DNA of 64,000 nt from Enterococcus sp. DIV0212c. Lineage in GTDB: Bacteria > Bacillota > Bacilli > Lactobacillales > Enterococcaceae. The stretch covers positions 1 through 64,000 of the forward strand of contig NZ_JAFREN010000010.1 in NCBI RefSeq assembly GCF_017377505.1. Direction: 5' to 3'. Numbering within the stretch: position 1 is the first letter of the stretch; each line of letters opens with the position of its first letter. Positions 53,594-62,896 of this stretch are shown here, piece after piece. The position numbers and the translations under genes are program-made. The notes beneath the pieces were generated by a model, which worked only from the letters and a program-made list of their open reading frames with translations, did no database searches and was not told where the DNA came from.

Positions 53594-56500
53594 TTATTTT
53601 GTAGATTTGACAGTTACTGTGAAGTTATCAATAACTAAATCATAAGCTCCGCCTGTTGTATAAATACCGAATGTTGTATTTCCTGAAGCATCACCAACAA
53701 TTTCTGCTTCATATTTTTTGGTTTTTCCATCTGCTGAAGTTGGTAAGATTTCGCCTACTTTCTTCAAGTCTGTGAGTGTTTTAAATTCACCCGTCACAGA
53801 GCCAGCAGAAAAAACATTTTGTCCATCCGTTTGATAATCAAAGCTGACTGTATATTTTTTCCCTGCTTCAAATAATATATTTTGTGGTGTAGTTTGAAGC
53901 ATTAATCCTGCGCCTTGTTTATGCGCTTTTAGCGACCAATTGCCTGTTAAGGCATCTGATACTTTATTGCCATTCCAACCATATTGGGTATAAGGTTCAT
54001 TTTTTTCTGATAGGTGAATTCGTGGATCTTCCACACCACCAGCTTGCCCTTTCACAAATGGGAACAAACCTATTGCCTGAGTATCTTCAAAATCTTGTTT
54101 AACAATTGTTTCATTTGTTATGTTGCTCACATCTGTTTGGCGTTCAACGATTCGAATATCATCAAATTTAGTGACATTATTGCCAGCTTCTGCTGCTAAA
54201 GTAAGTGTCGCTTTTTTCGCATTCTCTGGAACCACGAAATCTACTCTAGCATTTTGCATGTATTGAGGATATTTGCTGCTGGTGTGATTAATATCGGCTT
54301 GAATATAATTTTGAACGACAGAATTCGTATATTCTTTGGTATATTTTTTCCCATCAACATCCACGGTTATACTTGCTTTTCGATTGTGAGTTTCAGTATT
54401 TACGTAAACACTGTATTTCCCTGCTTTTGGTATTGTCAACGCTTGTTGGATATTCATTGCAGCTTTTCCAGCATTCAGAACATAATCGCCATTTGGATCT
54501 TTAATAACTGCTGCATCCCCTTTGATGACTTGCCAGTTTTTAGCTAAGGTATCCTGTTCATTAAAACCTGGATCTTTTACTAGTGTCCCTGTTCCAAATT
54601 TTAGCGGTTCTTTTGTCGTAGGTTCAGCAATAATATAAGGCGTTTTAGCTTCTGCTTGAATTGTTACCTGATTTCCTGATCTAACAGCTAGTCCTTTATC
54701 TTTTCTACCTTGATCACTCAATTCGTATAAATGTAAGTTCGTTTTCCCTTGAAGTTTTTCTGGAATTGTCCAAGTGGTTGAGCCGCCAGTTTCATTCCAA
54801 TGATAGAGCTTATCTTCACCATTGACTTTCCACGGGATTAGATAGGTATTTCCTTTTAACACTTCGATATTATTTAGCGTCACACGTTTTTGATCATTGG
54901 CATCTTTTTGCGTCACAACTACCTTGTCACCCGCATTTGCTAGTTTGATCGTACCGTAAATTTGACCACTTGTGGCGGTTGTCGTATCCCAATTTGTGAT
55001 TTGGTAATGTTGTAAGAATTTTGTGGGAACGTTGATTGCAAATGTTTTTTCTTTATACGTATTGAAATTCGTTTTGCCAACCCAACCTTCATACGCTTCA
55101 AATTCTGCTCCGCCTAACAATGGATTATCGGAAATGATCCAGGTATCTTTTTGATGATTGCGGATAAAACGTACAATATTACTGTTAAATCCTTTCATTG
55201 AAGTTCCACCGTAAGCTTTTTCGGCTGACCAATGATTCCAAATTGAGTTATATTCTAAGGCATTTGGAAATTCATTGGCCGTGATCCAACCAAGTCCATT
55301 GATTTCTTTGCTTAGCTGACGACTTAACCAGCCTGCTTCGCCTTGATTGCCCCAGACATCAACATAAATATAATCTAAGTTTGGCACGTTGGTCTTCAAC
55401 TCTTTAAAACGATTTAATCGGTTACCACTAATCGTATCTGGTCGTTGCTTGATGAAATATGATGGGTCAAGCCAATCCCACCCTCGTTTGGTCGGATCGA
55501 TCAATTCTTCATTAAATGATTTCGCTTCTGGATAAGATTCAGTATCATTGACATGAACACCAAAGATAGCATTCAGCTTATGACCATCGTCGATCAATTG
55601 GTTCATATCTTTAGCTCCGCCTTGACGTTTACCAACATCACCATAATCTGGATGAGCTGAGTCATGTCCTTCGTTTTGATAACCTTTTAGCAAGTTCATT
55701 TGTCCTAAGCCATCGGTCAGATTATAAATTCGTTTTGTTTCGTCAAGTGTCACTGAAAATGGGTTTGTCGCCTGACTTGCAAAGTTGAATGGAATTCGTT
55801 GGTTGACCAACTCAGGTACTTTTTCAGCTCCCACTGGATTATTCATGATTGCGCGATAGTTGATTGCTGCATCTTGCCAATCCACTTTGCCATCACCATT
55901 TAAGTCTTTAGCAAACTTGATTTTCACTTCAGGAATTTCCCCCGTTAGGTAAGTGTTTGGCGCATCAAATGGGCGATAGGTCCAAGAGCCACTCCATAAT
56001 GATGTAACATAGCCGCCGCTCGTTTCTTTTGTTTGTTTGTAAATACGGTTATTATCGCTGTTATCAACAGTACCGTCACCAAATGCGTTAGTCCAGAAAC
56101 TAGCTGCATAATCATTCGTATTTAAAAATCCATACATATATTGTTTTGTTCCAACTTCATTTGAAGTGACTAAATTCTGGAAAGTATCTCCATTTTTATT
56201 ACTATTATTCGCATTCGTCCCCGTATTCATGACTACACCAGAGAATGCGGCACCTGCATCGGTACTGTTTACAGAAAGCAAGCCTTGGTTTGCAATGGCA
56301 AGGGTATGAATTTTTGTTGTTCCTTCTTTGATATCCGTTATTTTCATTGCAACTTCTTGACCATCAGCAACAGTAAAACTAACTCTAAAACTCAACCCAA
56401 TCGCCGGAACTGTTACTTGATAAATCGCATTGTTTTTAGTCATCGACTCTTTCACGGCAGTTGCTTCATACGGTTTTCCATCAACCAACACTTGGCTGAT

Positions 56501-57559
56501 TTTTTCTTGCTGTCCTTTAAAAATGATTTTGTTATCCGCGGGATTTTCATAACGAATCACCCTTGGAAACGTCGGATCTAAAACAGCGGTAAGATCTGTT
56601 GATGAAATTTTATCTCCTGCTTCAACACTACCGTCAGCAGTGACCGTTACTGTAGCTTTCGCTTTTAGCGCTGTTCCTGCAACAGTTCCCGCTACATCAA
56701 AACTACCAACTTTTTGATAAGCTTCTGGGGCAATAGCGTCCCAAGTAACAGACTCTTCTTTTTGATTCCCAGTATTGTATGTTGCTTTCACTGTTGCAGG
56801 CAACGTAGGTGCTGTGCCCACTTTCGTAAAGAGTTTAACAGGTGTCAATTCGGTGATTTCCGGCACTAGCTCAGGAATCGTTCCACTGTCTCCGTTTTTA
56901 AAATAGTTATAACTTACTGTTTTTTGATCATACCATGTTCTAAAACCAACGCGTCCTGCAGCTGTTGGAATTTTAGTGCCGTTAGCTAATACTGGTTCCC
57001 CATCATAAAATTGAGTGCCATTTAACCAAATAGTGATCTTCGTTCCAACATAACGAACTTTTAAAACATACATTGTATCTGGCACTAAAGTAGGACCAGA
57101 AATCCCATCGTTCCAAGAAGTTGGACTTTCAACGATCCATTTGCCATTTACATTAAATCCGACAAAAACCCAACTATCTTTTGAAGCGCCTCTGACGATT
57201 ATCCCCGTCCGACCTTCTCCACCACTAAATTTGAACGAGGTTTCTATTTCTCCATCAGCTTTTACAGGCGAGTCCAAATTGACTGATACTGCGTTATTTC
57301 CTGCAGTAGTTTTTCGAGAAATATCAAGTGCATTATTTTTTAATGTTCTATTAGTACCGCCAACTAAATCTTGCCAATTGCCTAACTGTCCACTTTGAAA
57401 ATTCGTTTGCCAATAATTTGCCACAGCTGCCGGTTCAGTTGCAACCTTAGTTTGATTTTGACTACTGTTTTCATCCGCCAAAACATTGTTTGCTCCAAGC
57501 AAAACCCCACAGGTCATTAATGCTAAGATACTAATAGATGTCATACACTTTTTTTTCAT
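53594..57559 (-). CDS. Secreted endo-alpha-N-acetylgalactosaminidase (GH101)
   Basis: 1321 residues. Start at 57559; the longer frame to 57595 has no signal peptide at its front. Signal peptide (1-29, ending LADE region). A laminin-G-like module (about 40-215), an Ig-like DUF1533/Big_2-type module (220-310), the GH101 catalytic barrel (about 330-900) and C-terminal carbohydrate-binding modules. The catalytic Asp is likely in YIYVDVWGNQ and the acid/base Glu in WITANEFPN. A Ca-binding-like loop DLNGDGKVDWQDA occurs at about 575. GH101 enzymes cut Gal-beta-1,3-GalNAc from Ser/Thr of mucins. No LPXTG is present, unlike the pneumococcal enzyme, so it is probably released. Confidence 0.92.
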   Translation of the reverse strand: MKKKCMTSISILALMTCGVLLGANNVLADENSSQNQTKVATEPAAVANYWQTNFQSGQLGNWQDLVGGTNRTLKNNALDISRKTTAGNNAVSVNLDSPVKADGEIETSFKFSGGEGRTGIIVRGASKDSWVFVGFNVNGKWIVESPTSWNDGISGPTLVPDTMYVLKVRYVGTKITIWLNGTQFYDGEPVLANGTKIPTAAGRVGFRTWYDQKTVSYNYFKNGDSGTIPELVPEITELTPVKLFTKVGTAPTLPATVKATYNTGNQKEESVTWDAIAPEAYQKVGSFDVAGTVAGTALKAKATVTVTADGSVEAGDKISSTDLTAVLDPTFPRVIRYENPADNKIIFKGQQEKISQVLVDGKPYEATAVKESMTKNNAIYQVTVPAIGLSFRVSFTVADGQEVAMKITDIKEGTTKIHTLAIANQGLLSVNSTDAGAAFSGVVMNTGTNANNSNKNGDTFQNLVTSNEVGTKQYMYGFLNTNDYAASFWTNAFGDGTVDNSDNNRIYKQTKETSGGYVTSLWSGSWTYRPFDAPNTYLTGEIPEVKIKFAKDLNGDGKVDWQDAAINYRAIMNNPVGAEKVPELVNQRIPFNFASQATNPFSVTLDETKRIYNLTDGLGQMNLLKGYQNEGHDSAHPDYGDVGKRQGGAKDMNQLIDDGHKLNAIFGVHVNDTESYPEAKSFNEELIDPTKRGWDWLDPSYFIKQRPDTISGNRLNRFKELKTNVPNLDYIYVDVWGNQGEAGWLSRQLSKEINGLGWITANEFPNALEYNSIWNHWSAEKAYGGTSMKGFNSNIVRFIRNHQKDTWIISDNPLLGGAEFEAYEGWVGKTNFNTYKEKTFAINVPTKFLQHYQITNWDTTTATSGQIYGTIKLANAGDKVVVTQKDANDQKRVTLNNIEVLKGNTYLIPWKVNGEDKLYHWNETGGSTTWTIPEKLQGKTNLHLYELSDQGRKDKGLAVRSGNQVTIQAEAKTPYIIAEPTTKEPLKFGTGTLVKDPGFNEQDTLAKNWQVIKGDAAVIKDPNGDYVLNAGKAAMNIQQALTIPKAGKYSVYVNTETHNRKASITVDVDGKKYTKEYTNSVVQNYIQADINHTSSKYPQYMQNARVDFVVPENAKKATLTLAAEAGNNVTKFDDIRIVERQTDVSNITNETIVKQDFEDTQAIGLFPFVKGQAGGVEDPRIHLSEKNEPYTQYGWNGNKVSDALTGNWSLKAHKQGAGLMLQTTPQNILFEAGKKYTVSFDYQTDGQNVFSAGSVTGEFKTLTDLKKVGEILPTSADGKTKKYEAEIVGDASGNTTFGIYTTGGAYDLVIDNFTVTVKSTK

Positions 57560-57635
57560 TCCGTTGTCACTCTCCCTCTTTGAATACGCTATCATTCCGA
57601 ACGATCAAATTCCTTTGCAACAGCCTTTATTCATA

Positions 57636-57686
57636 AAAATCCAGAAGGAGGTTAGGGAAATTAGTTTAGCCTCATTCTGGATTTTT
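57636..57686 (-). terminator. Terminator of the PTS/agaS/lacD operon
   Basis: AAATCCAGAA..AGG..TTAG pairs with TTAG.CCT..TTCTGGATTT; T/A tracts flank both sides. It separates lacD copy 2 from the GH101 gene, which therefore needs its own promoter. Confidence 0.8.
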
Positions 57687-57718
57687 CGACACACTTGATT
57701 TCACTTACAGCAACTCAT

Positions 57719-58711
57719 TTACTCTATTACCTCTATCTTATCATGCCAAGAACTTGCTGTACGCTCGACTACTTCGTTCAGTTGTTGAATATGTTCTTTC
57801 CCTTCTGTACGTAACCAGTTGTGCCCAGCTTCTTCTCCATTTTCAACAAACGGAGCAACGCCATCTTTCCATGTTGCACGACCACAAAGCACACCATTAA
57901 AGGTAGATCCTGCTTCTTTAGCAAACGCCAAGGTATCTTGGAACATTTGAGCAGAAACACCCGCACTTAGAAAAATAAATGGCAAGTGTGTGGCTTCACT
58001 TTGGTGCTTGAAATACGCCAAAGCTTCTGCCCGAGAATAAACTGCTTTCTCCGCACCGATTCCTTCAACATAATTCATATTTACTGGAACTTCTACTTTT
58101 AATACATCGACTTTATATTGTGGTTTTGAAAATTCTTTCATCATCTCGATCACTTTATGCGGCTTGATTTTAGCATACTCACTAGAAGATGCATCCGTAA
58201 TTTTAGCATCATAAGAAACTAATTCTAAATAAAATGGAATATCCTCACCCAAGCATTCACTGCCTAAACGCTCGATAAAAACATGCTTTAGATGATTGAT
58301 TTCTTGTGGTTCATCTACATCATAATAAAGTAAAAATTTAACAGCATCTGCACCTTTTTCACGCAAACGTATAACAGACCAATCTTCTAATAAATCTGGT
58401 AAACGTCCTGGTGTGGAAGCATCGTAACCTGTTTTTTCATAAGCCAATAACAGGCCTGCTTCTTGATCTCTGGATTCGGCAGCTGGTATTCCGTATTCTG
58501 GATCTAATAGAATCGCAGAAGCAAACGGCGTTAACTCCTTGGAAACCATTGTTTTAAAATCAATGATATGCTGATCCGTCGGTTCTTCATCCAATGCTTT
58601 GATCATTTTCTTCAAAGCGCCACGCTGATCAATTGCCAAAGCTTCAATAATGCCATTTTTTGTTGATAAACGATCCATCGCTGCTTTTTTGGCAGCTGTA
58701 ATTTTTAACAT
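57719..58711 (-). CDS. lacD: Tagatose 1,6-diphosphate aldolase (copy 2)
   Basis: 330 residues, LacD family. The Schiff-base Lys lies in KVDVLKVEVPVNMNY; blocks EALAIDQRGALKKMI and GVLCGRATWKDGV match the family. It is the last gene of the O-glycan PTS operon, 25 nt after agaS, where it would cleave tagatose-1,6-bisphosphate formed from imported GalNAc or galactosamine. The tagatose-6-phosphate kinase it would need is not in the window. Confidence 0.93.
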   Translation of the reverse strand: MLKITAAKKAAMDRLSTKNGIIEALAIDQRGALKKMIKALDEEPTDQHIIDFKTMVSKELTPFASAILLDPEYGIPAAESRDQEAGLLLAYEKTGYDASTPGRLPDLLEDWSVIRLREKGADAVKFLLYYDVDEPQEINHLKHVFIERLGSECLGEDIPFYLELVSYDAKITDASSSEYAKIKPHKVIEMMKEFSKPQYKVDVLKVEVPVNMNYVEGIGAEKAVYSRAEALAYFKHQSEATHLPFIFLSAGVSAQMFQDTLAFAKEAGSTFNGVLCGRATWKDGVAPFVENGEEAGHNWLRTEGKEHIQQLNEVVERTASSWHDKIEVIE

Positions 58712-58736
58712 TGCTTTCTCCTCGATTTTTTAAATT

Positions 58737-59912
58737 TTAATTGTGATACTCGTAAATGTTGACTCCCTTAACCACACGATTGACTGTGCCGGAAGCGGAT
58801 GGCGTGTCTGGTGTATTTTCAACATTTAAAGAGCTATGAAGTGCTATAGTTTGAGCAAATAACACGTAAGGCAAGACCAGATAAGCTTCTGGTAATTCTC
58901 CACCGACCTCATAGGTGAACCGTTGACCAGAGAAATTCTCTTTCCCTTCTACATCCAATGTCACAATCTCCGCTGCAATATTGTCTGCTTTGATTTCTTC
59001 TGCAATATCTAGATCGTATTTTCTAGTGTAGGGATCATTGCTGACAAAGACGAAAACCAGTGTCTTTTCATTGACGAAGGATTTTGGTCCATGCCTGAAA
59101 CCAACAGACGAATCAAAAATAGTCGTAATTTTTCCAGCCGTTAGTTCTAGAACTTTCAATTGTGCCTCTCTCGTTAAACCAGCTAAACTGCCTGAACCTA
59201 AATAAGCAATTCGATCAAATGAACCTGATAGCACGTGTTCAATTTCAGACTCTCTTGTGATGACTTCTTCGCCCATTTTGATAACCTGTTGCACAAATAA
59301 CGCTTTTTCCTTCATACTACTTGTATCAAAAATCAGCAATGCACTTAACAGCATACAGGTGAAACTCCCTGTCATAGCGAAGCCTAAATCATTGGATTTT
59401 TCAGGCATAAGTAGCAATAAATTATTCTTGTCACCTGCTGCTTCTTGGGCAAGCTGACCATCTTTAGCACATGTAATAGTCACTTGATAGAGATTTTTGA
59501 CTAGCTGCTTAGCTAATTTCACAGTAGCTACCGATTCTGGAGAATTGCCGCTACGAGCAAATGAGACTAAAATCGTCGGCTGATCTTCTTGTAAATAATC
59601 ACGAGGATTAGAGACAATATTTGTTGTTGGAATACTTTCAAAAGTAAAGTTATCTCGATTTCCTTTATTACTCAAGTAAGGTGTAATTGAATCACCAACA
59701 TAAGCTGAAGTTCCTGCACCAGTAAAAATCACACGAATTTTTTTGTTATTTTCTGCTACTATTGCAGCGATAAATTGGTCGATTTTCCCCTGCTGATCTT
59801 TATAATTATCAAAGGCTTCTTGCCATAAAATCGGTTGTTGTTTTATTTCTTGCGTTGTGATCCCTGCTCCAATTTTTTCAAGATTCTCTTGTGTTTCTTT
59901 AAATAATTCCAT
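58737..59912 (-). CDS. agaS: SIS-domain sugar isomerase/deaminase, AgaS
   Basis: 391 residues with two SIS domains (about 45-190 and 215-370). AgaS enzymes deaminate and isomerise galactosamine-6-phosphate to tagatose-6-phosphate. Phosphosugar-binding Ser/Thr-rich loops (FTGAGTSAYVGDSI, FARSGNSPESVATV) and the later SSVGFRHGPKSFV block are typical. Placed between the PTS IIA gene (18 nt) and lacD copy 2, as in the pneumococcal bgaC-PTS-agaS locus. It should supply the substrate for the tagatose pathway. Confidence 0.92.
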   Translation of the reverse strand: MELFKETQENLEKIGAGITTQEIKQQPILWQEAFDNYKDQQGKIDQFIAAIVAENNKKIRVIFTGAGTSAYVGDSITPYLSNKGNRDNFTFESIPTTNIVSNPRDYLQEDQPTILVSFARSGNSPESVATVKLAKQLVKNLYQVTITCAKDGQLAQEAAGDKNNLLLLMPEKSNDLGFAMTGSFTCMLLSALLIFDTSSMKEKALFVQQVIKMGEEVITRESEIEHVLSGSFDRIAYLGSGSLAGLTREAQLKVLELTAGKITTIFDSSVGFRHGPKSFVNEKTLVFVFVSNDPYTRKYDLDIAEEIKADNIAAEIVTLDVEGKENFSGQRFTYEVGGELPEAYLVLPYVLFAQTIALHSSLNVENTPDTPSASGTVNRVVKGVNIYEYHN

Positions 59913-59930
59913 TTGACTTCATACTCCTAT

Positions 59931-60332
59931 CTATTCATCTTCTTCATCAAATGCAGCTACCAGTAAGTCATTGACATTGACTGTACTTTCTTTTGCCTCT
60001 GTCACAAAATCACCTTGGACTCCTAATAAGTTTGCATTGACAAAACTGATGACCATCGGCAGATTCATTCCTGCGTATAATTCAAATGTTTCTCCGCCCA
60101 TTATTTTTTTCGATAAGATATTGCAAGGCGTCCCACCTAACAAATCTGAGAAAACGATAAAATCATCTAATGACTGTGTGATTGCTTCAAATTTTGCTAC
60201 AAACTCTTTTTCACCTTCTTCAGGTAATAAAGGTACGGTATAAATATTGTCTTGTGCCCCCATGATCATCTCAGAACTGTTTTTTAATTCTGTACAAAAA
60301 TTGCCATGACTCACCAACACTAAATTAGTCAA
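59931..60332 (-). CDS. PTS EIIA component, mannose/GalNAc family
   Basis: 133 residues, EIIA-Man fold. The phosphorylated residue is His9 (LVLVSHGNFC). The substrate-loop region FSDLLGGTPCN is intact. It accepts phosphate from HPr and passes it to the separate EIIB at 62412. Gene order IIB-IIC-IID-IIA points to the GalNAc/galactosamine or Gal-GalNAc branch (AgaF/GadF-like). It is 16 nt from the IID gene. Confidence 0.92.
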   Translation of the reverse strand: MTNLVLVSHGNFCTELKNSSEMIMGAQDNIYTVPLLPEEGEKEFVAKFEAITQSLDDFIVFSDLLGGTPCNILSKKIMGGETFELYAGMNLPMVISFVNANLLGVQGDFVTEAKESTVNVNDLLVAAFDEEDE

Positions 60333-60348
60333 ACCAAGTTCCTCCCAA

Positions 60349-61158
60349 CTATTTTGAAATCACACCTAAAGCTGATAACGCTACTGAAACGATCAATACG
60401 ATAAAAATGGCTCTAGTTGATGTGATATTTTTCTTTCCAAGTAACCAATACACCCCACCAACAATTGCAGCTGGTAATAAACGAGGCATGATCATATCCA
60501 CATTATTTTGAACATTGATGGTTAAATCTCCAATTGAAGGTGCCCAAGCAAAATGCACATTGATCATAGTCGCAACTAAAGCTCCAACCATGAAAACACC
60601 CATCAAGGTTGCCGCATTCGTCATCGCGGTAAGTCTACTTTGCATGGTTGTTACTAAAGAAATCCCTTCTTTATAAGCAAATTCCAATTGTTTCCAACGA
60701 AAGATCATAATAGCAATTTGTGCCGCCATCCAAATAAACGCACCAATCGGATTACCATTTACGGCCATGTTCGCTGCCAGTGCTCCAAAAATTGTTGGCA
60801 CTAAAGCTCCAAAAATCGAATCACCAATTGCAGCAAACGGTCCCATCAACCCAACTTTGATCCCAGCAACTGAGTCCTTTGCAGAAATCCCTTCTTTTTC
60901 TTCAATCGCTAAGTCAATTCCTGTAATGATCGTATTTAAGAAATTACTTGTGTTGAAAAATTGTGCATGAGTTTTCATCATTTCTTTTAGTTCAGGCGTA
61001 TCATCGCCATACATTTTTCTTAACTGGGGTAAAATCGTATACAAGTACCCTGAGCCTTGCATCCGTTCATAGTTCCAACCTAATTGAAAGGTGAATAAAC
61101 TTCTCTTATTGATTTGGTTAAAATCTTTTTTAGTTAATTTATAGTTAGATTTCGTCAT
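60349..61158 (-). CDS. PTS EIID component, mannose/GalNAc family
   Basis: 269 residues. Start at 61158 with GGAGAG about 7 nt upstream; it overlaps the end of the IIC gene by 14 nt, so translation is coupled. The family start (LTKKDFNQINKRSLFTFQLGWNYERMQGSGYLYTILPQLRKMYGD) and hydrophobic C-terminal helices are present. With IIC it forms the membrane channel of the mannose-class PTS. AgaD/GadE-like by context. Confidence 0.93.
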   Translation of the reverse strand: MTKSNYKLTKKDFNQINKRSLFTFQLGWNYERMQGSGYLYTILPQLRKMYGDDTPELKEMMKTHAQFFNTSNFLNTIITGIDLAIEEKEGISAKDSVAGIKVGLMGPFAAIGDSIFGALVPTIFGALAANMAVNGNPIGAFIWMAAQIAIMIFRWKQLEFAYKEGISLVTTMQSRLTAMTNAATLMGVFMVGALVATMINVHFAWAPSIGDLTINVQNNVDMIMPRLLPAAIVGGVYWLLGKKNITSTRAIFIVLIVSVALSALGVISK

Positions 61159-62032
61159 CTTCGATCTCTCCTTCATTTGTTTCTTGTGAATGATCTTTTA
61201 CAACAACAGGATGCGCAACTGATTTTTTATACTCGTTTAAAGCCAAAGCAAACCCGATCAACGCAATCGCAAGCATCGGTAAATTAGTAAACATTGGCGC
61301 AAAATCTTTTGCTACACCTGCAACCGCTCCGCCTAATAGTTGAATATTGCCAAATACAGTGGTTAAAAGTGCTGTGAGTACAAAACCTAAAATCAAATAA
61401 GATAAGTGTTTTTTGACTGGTAAGTATCTTAATAAAATTGCAAAACCGACAGCAGGTAAAACAGCCCCTGCAACTGATAATCCGTCACCTAACCATTTAA
61501 GATCTGTATTCAAATAACCTACAACGTTGTCCACGAAACCGCCACCAAAACTAAGAGCAAAGAAGACTGGCAACGCTCTTGAAAGCGCCCATGGTACCGC
61601 TCCTAATAAGAAATTCCGTTCAATTCCTTTATAATTCATTGCTTCAATATTGCTGTCTATTCTATGAGCAAAAAATGTATTAGTAAAACGACCAAGAATA
61701 TCCATTTGAATCATTAAACTAGCTACTGGCACCGCAATCGCAGCAATCGCCTGTTCTGGATTCATCCCCAAACCTACTGAAAAAGCAGTCGCTAAAACGG
61801 TTCCTGAATTCGCATCAATTCTGGAAGCGCCCCCAAAAGTACCCACTCCTAAAATAGTCAATTGCATACTTCCGCCAATAATCAACCCTGCTGTTACATC
61901 GCCCATAATCAAACCTGTCACTAACCCAGCAAAAACCGGTTGACTAAACGCTGAATAAATCTGTAATTCATCCAAAATTTGATACCCTGCATAAAGCGTT
62001 AATAATAAAATTTGCCACCATTGAATTGCCAT
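61145..62032 (-). CDS. PTS EIIC component, mannose/GalNAc family
   Basis: 295 residues with about seven to nine membrane helices, EII-Sor/Man family (GLVTGLIMGDVTAGLIIGGSMQLTILGVGTFGGASRIDANSGT). It is the sugar-translocating subunit; its sequence alone does not fix the sugar, but agaS, GH35 and GH101 neighbours favour GalNAc, galactosamine or Gal-beta-1,3-GalNAc. AGGAGG lies just before the ATG, right after the 3x repeat region (62048-62409). Confidence 0.93.
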   Translation of the reverse strand: MAIQWWQILLLTLYAGYQILDELQIYSAFSQPVFAGLVTGLIMGDVTAGLIIGGSMQLTILGVGTFGGASRIDANSGTVLATAFSVGLGMNPEQAIAAIAVPVASLMIQMDILGRFTNTFFAHRIDSNIEAMNYKGIERNFLLGAVPWALSRALPVFFALSFGGGFVDNVVGYLNTDLKWLGDGLSVAGAVLPAVGFAILLRYLPVKKHLSYLILGFVLTALLTTVFGNIQLLGGAVAGVAKDFAPMFTNLPMLAIALIGFALALNEYKKSVAHPVVVKDHSQETNEGEIEDDEI

Positions 62033-62047
62033 TGATATTCCTCCTAA

Positions 62048-62409
62048 TTTAAAAGTGTAACGGGCTCATTTAGCTCTGACAGAAAAATAGGAAAAATTGA
62101 TTGAGACGCTTTTTGTCTCACGCCATTTTTATCTTTTTTCCGAAGAGCTAGCCCGTGAAGCTAGATAATTTAAAAGTGTAACGGGCTCGTTCAGGCTCGA
62201 CTGGAAAATAGGAAAAAATAACTGAGGTGCTTTTTGCCTCATTTATTTTTTATCTTTTTCCCGAGAGACTAGCCCGTGGAACTAGATAACATTAAAAACT
62301 GCACAAGCTCGTCCAGCCTTGACTGGAAAATAGGAAAAAATGACTAAGACGCTTTTTGTCTCATTCAGGTTTTATCTTTTTCCCGAGAGGCTAGCCCGTA
62401 ATGCTAAAG
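62048..62409 (-). repeat. Three tandem about 121-bp structured repeats in the PTS operon
   Basis: Three copies beginning near 62048, 62169 and 62290. Each has outer arms ACGGGCT/AGCCCGT (62061-62067 with 62151-62157; 62182-62188 with 62272-62278; copy 3 keeps only the right arm, 62394-62400) and an inner hairpin (TGAGAC-GCTTTTT-GTCTCA in copy 1). In copy 2 the inner stem reads TGAGG...CCTCA, with an A:T pair swapped to G:C, so pairing is conserved. No ORF. They fill the gap between IIB and IIC and are transcribed. Confidence 0.9.
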
Positions 62410-62411
62410 AT

Positions 62412-62888
62412 TTATTTCAACAAACTCATAAAATCTTCTGATTTATCACTTGGAACCATTTGAGACACAAGTTTCACACCTGCAGCATCAATTTTTTTGA
62501 AATCTTCAATATCGCTATCTAACACATTGATTGACTTAGTGATTGATTTTGAATGCTCACTCTGAGACATATTGCCAACATTTATTTCTTTGAGCGGCAC
62601 GCCTAATTCAATTAGTTTTAGTAACCGATCTGGTTTTCTAGCGATGATTAATAGCCTTTGTGAATCATACTTTCCAGCTAAAATATTAGCAGCCGCTTTT
62701 TCAATCGGTAAAACACTTAACTTTACACCAGCTGGCGTTGCTAATTTTAATCCACTTTTTTCTATCGCATTTTCTGACACTTCATCATCGACAACCATAA
62801 TACGGCTAATGTCTAACTTGGTTGTCCAAAGATTAGCTACCTGACCATGAATCAATCTCCCATCAATTCTTACTGCAATAATACTCAT
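62412..62888 (-). CDS. PTS EIIB component, mannose/GalNAc family
   Basis: 158 residues. Start at 62888 because GGAGAAG is directly upstream and the family starts exactly there (MSIIAVRIDGRLIHGQVANLW). The phosphorylated His is His14. It receives phosphate from EIIA and gives it to the sugar entering via IIC/IID. The gene follows the GH35 beta-galactosidase by 8 nt and is split from the rest of the PTS by the structured repeats. AgaB/GadV-like by context. Confidence 0.93.
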   Translation of the reverse strand: MSIIAVRIDGRLIHGQVANLWTTKLDISRIMVVDDEVSENAIEKSGLKLATPAGVKLSVLPIEKAAANILAGKYDSQRLLIIARKPDRLLKLIELGVPLKEINVGNMSQSEHSKSITKSINVLDSDIEDFKKIDAAGVKLVSQMVPSDKSEDFMSLLK

Positions 62889-62896
62889 CTTCTCCA

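Noticed and set aside
62048..62409. CRISPR or insertion sequence remnant
   Set aside because: The three units are whole-length repeats with internal stems and no spacers, no ORF and no terminal duplications.
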